Source of the DNA: Lysobacter oculi | Lineage (GTDB): Bacteria > Pseudomonadota > Gammaproteobacteria > Xanthomonadales > Xanthomonadaceae | Assembly: GCF_003293695.1 (NCBI RefSeq) | Contig: NZ_CP029556.1 | Span: 2,528,822 to 2,592,821 of the forward strand | DNA: 64,000 nucleotides | Direction of reading: 5' to 3' | Shown here: in pieces, positions 61,046 through 64,000 of the stretch | Layout of the letters: each line of letters opens with the position of its first letter | Numbering within the stretch: the stretch's first letter is position 1 | Made by a program: the position numbers and the translations under genes | The notes under the pieces: generated by a model | Told to the model about the DNA's origin: nothing | The model's input: the letters and a program-made list of their open reading frames with translations, nothing else | Database searches by the model: none

Positions 61046-62404
61046 ATGAAACTCCACATCCTCGGTATCGCAGGCACCTTCATGGGCGGCGTCGCCGCGC
61101 TGGCACGCGAACTCGGCCATGAAGTCGAAGGCAGCGACCAGGCCGTCTACCCGCCGATGTCCACCCAGCTGGAACAGCTCGGCATCGCGCTGAAACAGGG
61201 CTACGACCCGGCGCACATCGGCGCCGACTGCGACAGCATCGTCATCGGCAATGCGCTCGCGCGCGGCAACCCGGCGGTCGAGTCGGTGCTCGACGCCGGC
61301 CGTGCCTACACCAGCGGCGCCGAATGGCTGCGCGACCACGTGCTGCCCGGCCGCGAGGTGATCGCCGTCGCCGGTACCCACGGCAAGACCACCACCACCA
61401 CCATCACCACCTTCCTGCTGCAGGCGGCGGGGCGCGAACCGGGCTTCCTGATCGGTGGCGTGGCCGAGGACTTCGGCGTGTCCGCGCGCATCGGCGCGGG
61501 TCGCGAGTTCGTGGTCGAAGCCGACGAATACGACACCGCCTTCTTCGACAAGCGCAGCAAGTTCGTCCACTACCGGCCGGCGGTCGCCATCCTCAACAAC
61601 CTGGAATACGACCACGCCGACATCTTCCCCGACCTCGCCGCCATCGAGCGCCAGTTCCACCACCTGGTGCGCACCGTGCCGCATCGCGGGCGGCTGATCG
61701 TCAACGGCGAGGACGACAACCTGAAGCGCGTGCTGGCGATGGGCTGCTGGACGCCGGTCGAGACCTTCGGCATCGGCGACGGCTTCGACTGGTCGGCGCG
61801 GCTGGTCAACGCCGATGGCAGCGCCTTCGACGTCCTGCATCGTGGCGAGAAGATCGGCACCGTCGAGTGGCCGATGCTGGGCCGCCACAACGTGATGAAC
61901 GGGCTGGCCGCGCTCGCCGCCTGCCAGGCGGTGGGGGTGGAGGCGGCTTCGGTCATCCCTGCGCTGCGCGGGTTCCGCAGCGTCAAGCGGCGCATGGAAG
62001 TGGTGGATGAAGTGGGCGGCGTCACCGTCTACGACGATTTCGCCCATCACCCGACGGCCATCGAAACCACGCTGGCCGGGCTGCGCGCGAAGGTGGGCGA
62101 TGCCCGCATCGTGGTGGCGATGGAGCCGCGTTCCAATTCGATGCGGCTCGGCGCACATGCCGAAGCGCTGGCGCCTTCGCTCGACGGCGCCGATGTCGTG
62201 GTGTTCCTGGCCCGCCCGGAACTGCCGTGGGATGCGGAGAAGGTGATCGCCGACGTGCGCGGCGAAGCCATCGCCGTCCCCGATGCCGATGCGCTGCTGG
62301 CCGCGCTCGGCGCCCGCGTGCGGGCCGGCGACCATGTGGTCTTCATGTCCAACGGCGGCTTCGACGGCGCGCCGCGCCGCTTCGCCAGCCAGCTGCGCGG
62401 TTAA
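61046..62404 (+). CDS. mpl: UDP-MurNAc:L-Ala-gamma-D-Glu-meso-DAP ligase
   Basis: Recycles murein tripeptide by attaching it to UDP-MurNAc. It has 452 residues of the Mur ligase fold. It starts MKLHILGIAGTFMGGVAALA and has the ATP loop GTHGKTTTT at about 111-119 and YDDFAHHPTAIETTLAGLRA. FMGG near the N-terminus distinguishes Mpl from MurC. Its stop overlaps the convergent DedA/PAP2 gene by four bases. Confidence 0.96.
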   Translation: MKLHILGIAGTFMGGVAALARELGHEVEGSDQAVYPPMSTQLEQLGIALKQGYDPAHIGADCDSIVIGNALARGNPAVESVLDAGRAYTSGAEWLRDHVLPGREVIAVAGTHGKTTTTTITTFLLQAAGREPGFLIGGVAEDFGVSARIGAGREFVVEADEYDTAFFDKRSKFVHYRPAVAILNNLEYDHADIFPDLAAIERQFHHLVRTVPHRGRLIVNGEDDNLKRVLAMGCWTPVETFGIGDGFDWSARLVNADGSAFDVLHRGEKIGTVEWPMLGRHNVMNGLAALAACQAVGVEAASVIPALRGFRSVKRRMEVVDEVGGVTVYDDFAHHPTAIETTLAGLRAKVGDARIVVAMEPRSNSMRLGAHAEALAPSLDGADVVVFLARPELPWDAEKVIADVRGEAIAVPDADALLAALGARVRAGDHVVFMSNGGFDGAPRRFASQLRG

Positions 62405-64000
62405 CGCCGGCGGGTGGTGTCGAGCCGGAGCACGCGGATGCCGTCGTCGCGGGCCGCTTCCTCCAGCCCCTGCTGATCCTGCAGGTCGGCGTGCAGCCGG
62501 TCGAAGGCCACGCCGTCATCGTTCACCGGCAGCCACAGCCACAGGATGTCCAGCACCCGGCGGTGGCGCATGCCCTGCACGGTGCCGACCCAGAGCGGCG
62601 TGCCGTCGTCCAGCCGCGCCGGCGCCGGCCACAGGCGCAGCACTAGGCGTTCGTCGGGGCGGCTGCCTTCGTGGACCATCAGCAGTGATTCCGGCCGGCC
62701 TTCCAGCGCGGCGGGCAGGATCGGGCGGCGGTCGGGCGGCAGGTCGCTTTCGAGCAGGCTGAGCGTGTCCAGCCAGCGCGCCTGCGGCTTGACCCGCCAG
62801 CCCTTCACTTCCAGCGCGGTCTGCAGCGGCACCAGCGGGCCGGCCACCTGCAGGCCCAGCGGCCAGCGGATGCGGTCGCCACGCGTGTTGCGGGTGCCGG
62901 GCAGCGTGGCCCAGCCGCCGGACTGCCAGGCCTGCAGGCTCAGGGTCTGTTCCGGCGGCGGTGGCGAGAAGCGGGCCAGCAGGTCGTCCGTGTGGCGCGG
63001 CGCGTGCCAGAGCGCGGCGGCGACGAACACGCCGTAGAAGGCCATCGCCAGCGGTCGCATCCAGAACGAACGGGCGACATGGCGGCGATAGGCGATGCCG
63101 AGCAGCAGCACCCACAGCAGGCCGAAGATCAGGCCGCCGGCGACATCGCTCAGCCAATGCGCGCCGAGGTAGAGGCGGGCGAAGGCGATCAGGCTGACCA
63201 GCACCGCGCCGGCCAGGTACGGCCAGACCCGCTTGCGGCCCGGCCATTCGCGCGCGATCAGCACGGCGAAGAAGGCGAAGGTGATCGTCGCCATGGTGAT
63301 CGTGACCGACGGAAAGCCGAAGCCGTCCGGGGCGGTCGGCGGCCGCGGCATCGACACGAAATGCTTGACCAGCATCGTCGCCAGCCAGCCGGAGACCAGC
63401 GCCGCCAGCCAGTGCGCGGCGGCCAGCCAGCGCCGCCGCCAGGCCAGCCAGAGCAGGCCGGCCAGCACCGCCGGGGCCAGCACCTGCACATCACCCAGAC
63501 GCGAGATCGCCGCCATCAGGTGATCGGCCAGCGGGTTACGCAGCGCGAACATCGCCTCGTAGACGCGGTGGTCGATGGCCAGCGGCCCGCCGCGCGCGAT
63601 CAACGCCGCCAGCCACATCACCGCCGTCCATGTCATCGCCAGCAATGCGGCCAGCAACAGCAGCAGGGAAGGGGATTCCGGGCGGTTCGGATCGACCAGA
63701 TACACCGCCACGCTGCCCAGCCGGGGATGCGCGCGCGACCAGCGCAGCAGCCGCGCCATCAGGCTGTCGGCATGGGTGGCGAACCAGCGCGAGCCGTACA
63801 CCACCACCGCCCAGGCCAGCGCCACCACCGCGAGCAGGGTGATCAGCACCAGCGCCAGTTTGTCGGCGACCGCGGCCACCGCGTCATAGGACTTGCCGAA
63901 GATCCAGCCCGGGGCGAGGAAGGCCGCCGCCCACAGCACGCAGGCGATGGCGCTCGGCGGCGCATAGCGGGTGAAGGGCATCCGCAGCATGCCGCGATGG
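62401..64000 (-). CDS. DedA/PAP2 membrane phosphatase with LssY-like C-terminus (5' truncated by window)
   Basis: The frame is open through the right edge of the window, so the N-terminus is missing. The visible 533 residues start with the end of a DedA domain (SAIACVLWAAAFLAPGWIFG). A PAP2 phosphatase domain with several helices follows; its motifs are KHFVSMPRPPTAPDGFGFPS and RLYLGAHWLSDVAGGLIFGL. A soluble LssY_C-like domain ends the protein (WAGTL-type, here LPLGLQVAG to DGIRVLRLD). The family acts on undecaprenyl or other lipid pyrophosphates. Confidence 0.85.
   Translation of the reverse strand, partial: HRGMLRMPFTRYAPPSAIACVLWAAAFLAPGWIFGKSYDAVAAVADKLALVLITLLAVVALAWAVVVYGSRWFATHADSLMARLLRWSRAHPRLGSVAVYLVDPNRPESPSLLLLLAALLAMTWTAVMWLAALIARGGPLAIDHRVYEAMFALRNPLADHLMAAISRLGDVQVLAPAVLAGLLWLAWRRRWLAAAHWLAALVSGWLATMLVKHFVSMPRPPTAPDGFGFPSVTITMATITFAFFAVLIAREWPGRKRVWPYLAGAVLVSLIAFARLYLGAHWLSDVAGGLIFGLLWVLLLGIAYRRHVARSFWMRPLAMAFYGVFVAAALWHAPRHTDDLLARFSPPPPEQTLSLQAWQSGGWATLPGTRNTRGDRIRWPLGLQVAGPLVPLQTALEVKGWRVKPQARWLDTLSLLESDLPPDRRPILPAALEGRPESLLMVHEGSRPDERLVLRLWPAPARLDDGTPLWVGTVQGMRHRRVLDILWLWLPVNDDGVAFDRLHADLQDQQGLEEAARDDGIRVLRLDTTRRR

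Overview
The window is very GC-rich with dense protein coding. Its gene order (aroQ-accB-accC-prmA-DUF3426-fis-purH-purD; recQ-cutA-dsbD-tlpA; groES-groEL; glnE; waaA/tolC/pcm; thiC with a TPP riboswitch; ppa/hppA/pfp/adk/mpl) fits a gammaproteobacterium of the Xanthomonadaceae (Lysobacteraceae), of the Lysobacter/Luteimonas/Thermomonas/Xanthomonas type. This placement rests on gene content and order read by eye, not on a database search. No rRNA, tRNA, CRISPR array, prophage, transposase or conjugation machinery was seen.

Layout. 1-4.5 kb: end of an unidentified gene, erpA, a frameshifted nudC, a DUF2752 gene with two tandem CD225 genes, and an MFS/acyltransferase fusion. 4.6-6.6 kb: first antibacterial effector-immunity cassette. 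6.7-13.8 kb: purine, fatty-acid and aromatic biosynthesis run on the minus strand. 13.9-16.4 kb: a small-GTPase operon with two roadblock-type proteins and a frameshifted first gene. 16.6-21.7 kb: thiol redox genes, cutA and recQ. 21.7-22.5 kb: a long gene-free stretch with two large hairpin repeats, ending in a CIRCE-like operator and promoter for groESL. 24.6-26.3 kb: a diguanylate cyclase. 26.3-28.0 kb: second cassette. 28.1-35.8 kb: a PYROXD2-like oxidoreductase, glnE, an ELM1-family protein, a nitroreductase, YceI and a pirin. 36.0-43.8 kb: an LPS/outer-membrane block (zinc finger, GT4, O-antigen ligase, GT2, LpxL-type acyltransferase, waaA, tolC) and pcm. 43.9-49.2 kb: tetR, thrB, TPP riboswitch-thiC, an interrupted channel-like gene and a DUF4136 lipoprotein. 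49.3-51.2 kb: ppa and a flavoprotein. 51.3-53.1 kb: third cassette. 53.2-64 kb: H+-pyrophosphatase with an OmpA-like tail, small secreted proteins, PPi-type phosphofructokinase, adk, a third hairpin repeat, mpl and a truncated DedA/PAP2 gene.

The most striking theme is three separate two-gene cassettes. Each pairs a secreted-type protein carrying a C-terminal domain like XVIPCD (the tag that sends effectors to the bacteria-killing Xanthomonas type IV secretion system) with an upstream lipoprotein or exported protein that should be its immunity factor. Two effectors have GH19-like lysozyme domains. The third has an N-terminal domain I cannot assign firmly. The cassettes look less GC-rich than their neighbours and sit between housekeeping genes, as expected of acquired weapons. 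The secretion apparatus itself is not in the window.

A second theme is pyrophosphate metabolism: soluble PPase, membrane H+-PPase and PPi-dependent phosphofructokinase lie within 11 kb. Three genes are broken by a single change: two by an apparent extra base in a short run, one by an in-frame TAG. The first two could be sequencing errors.
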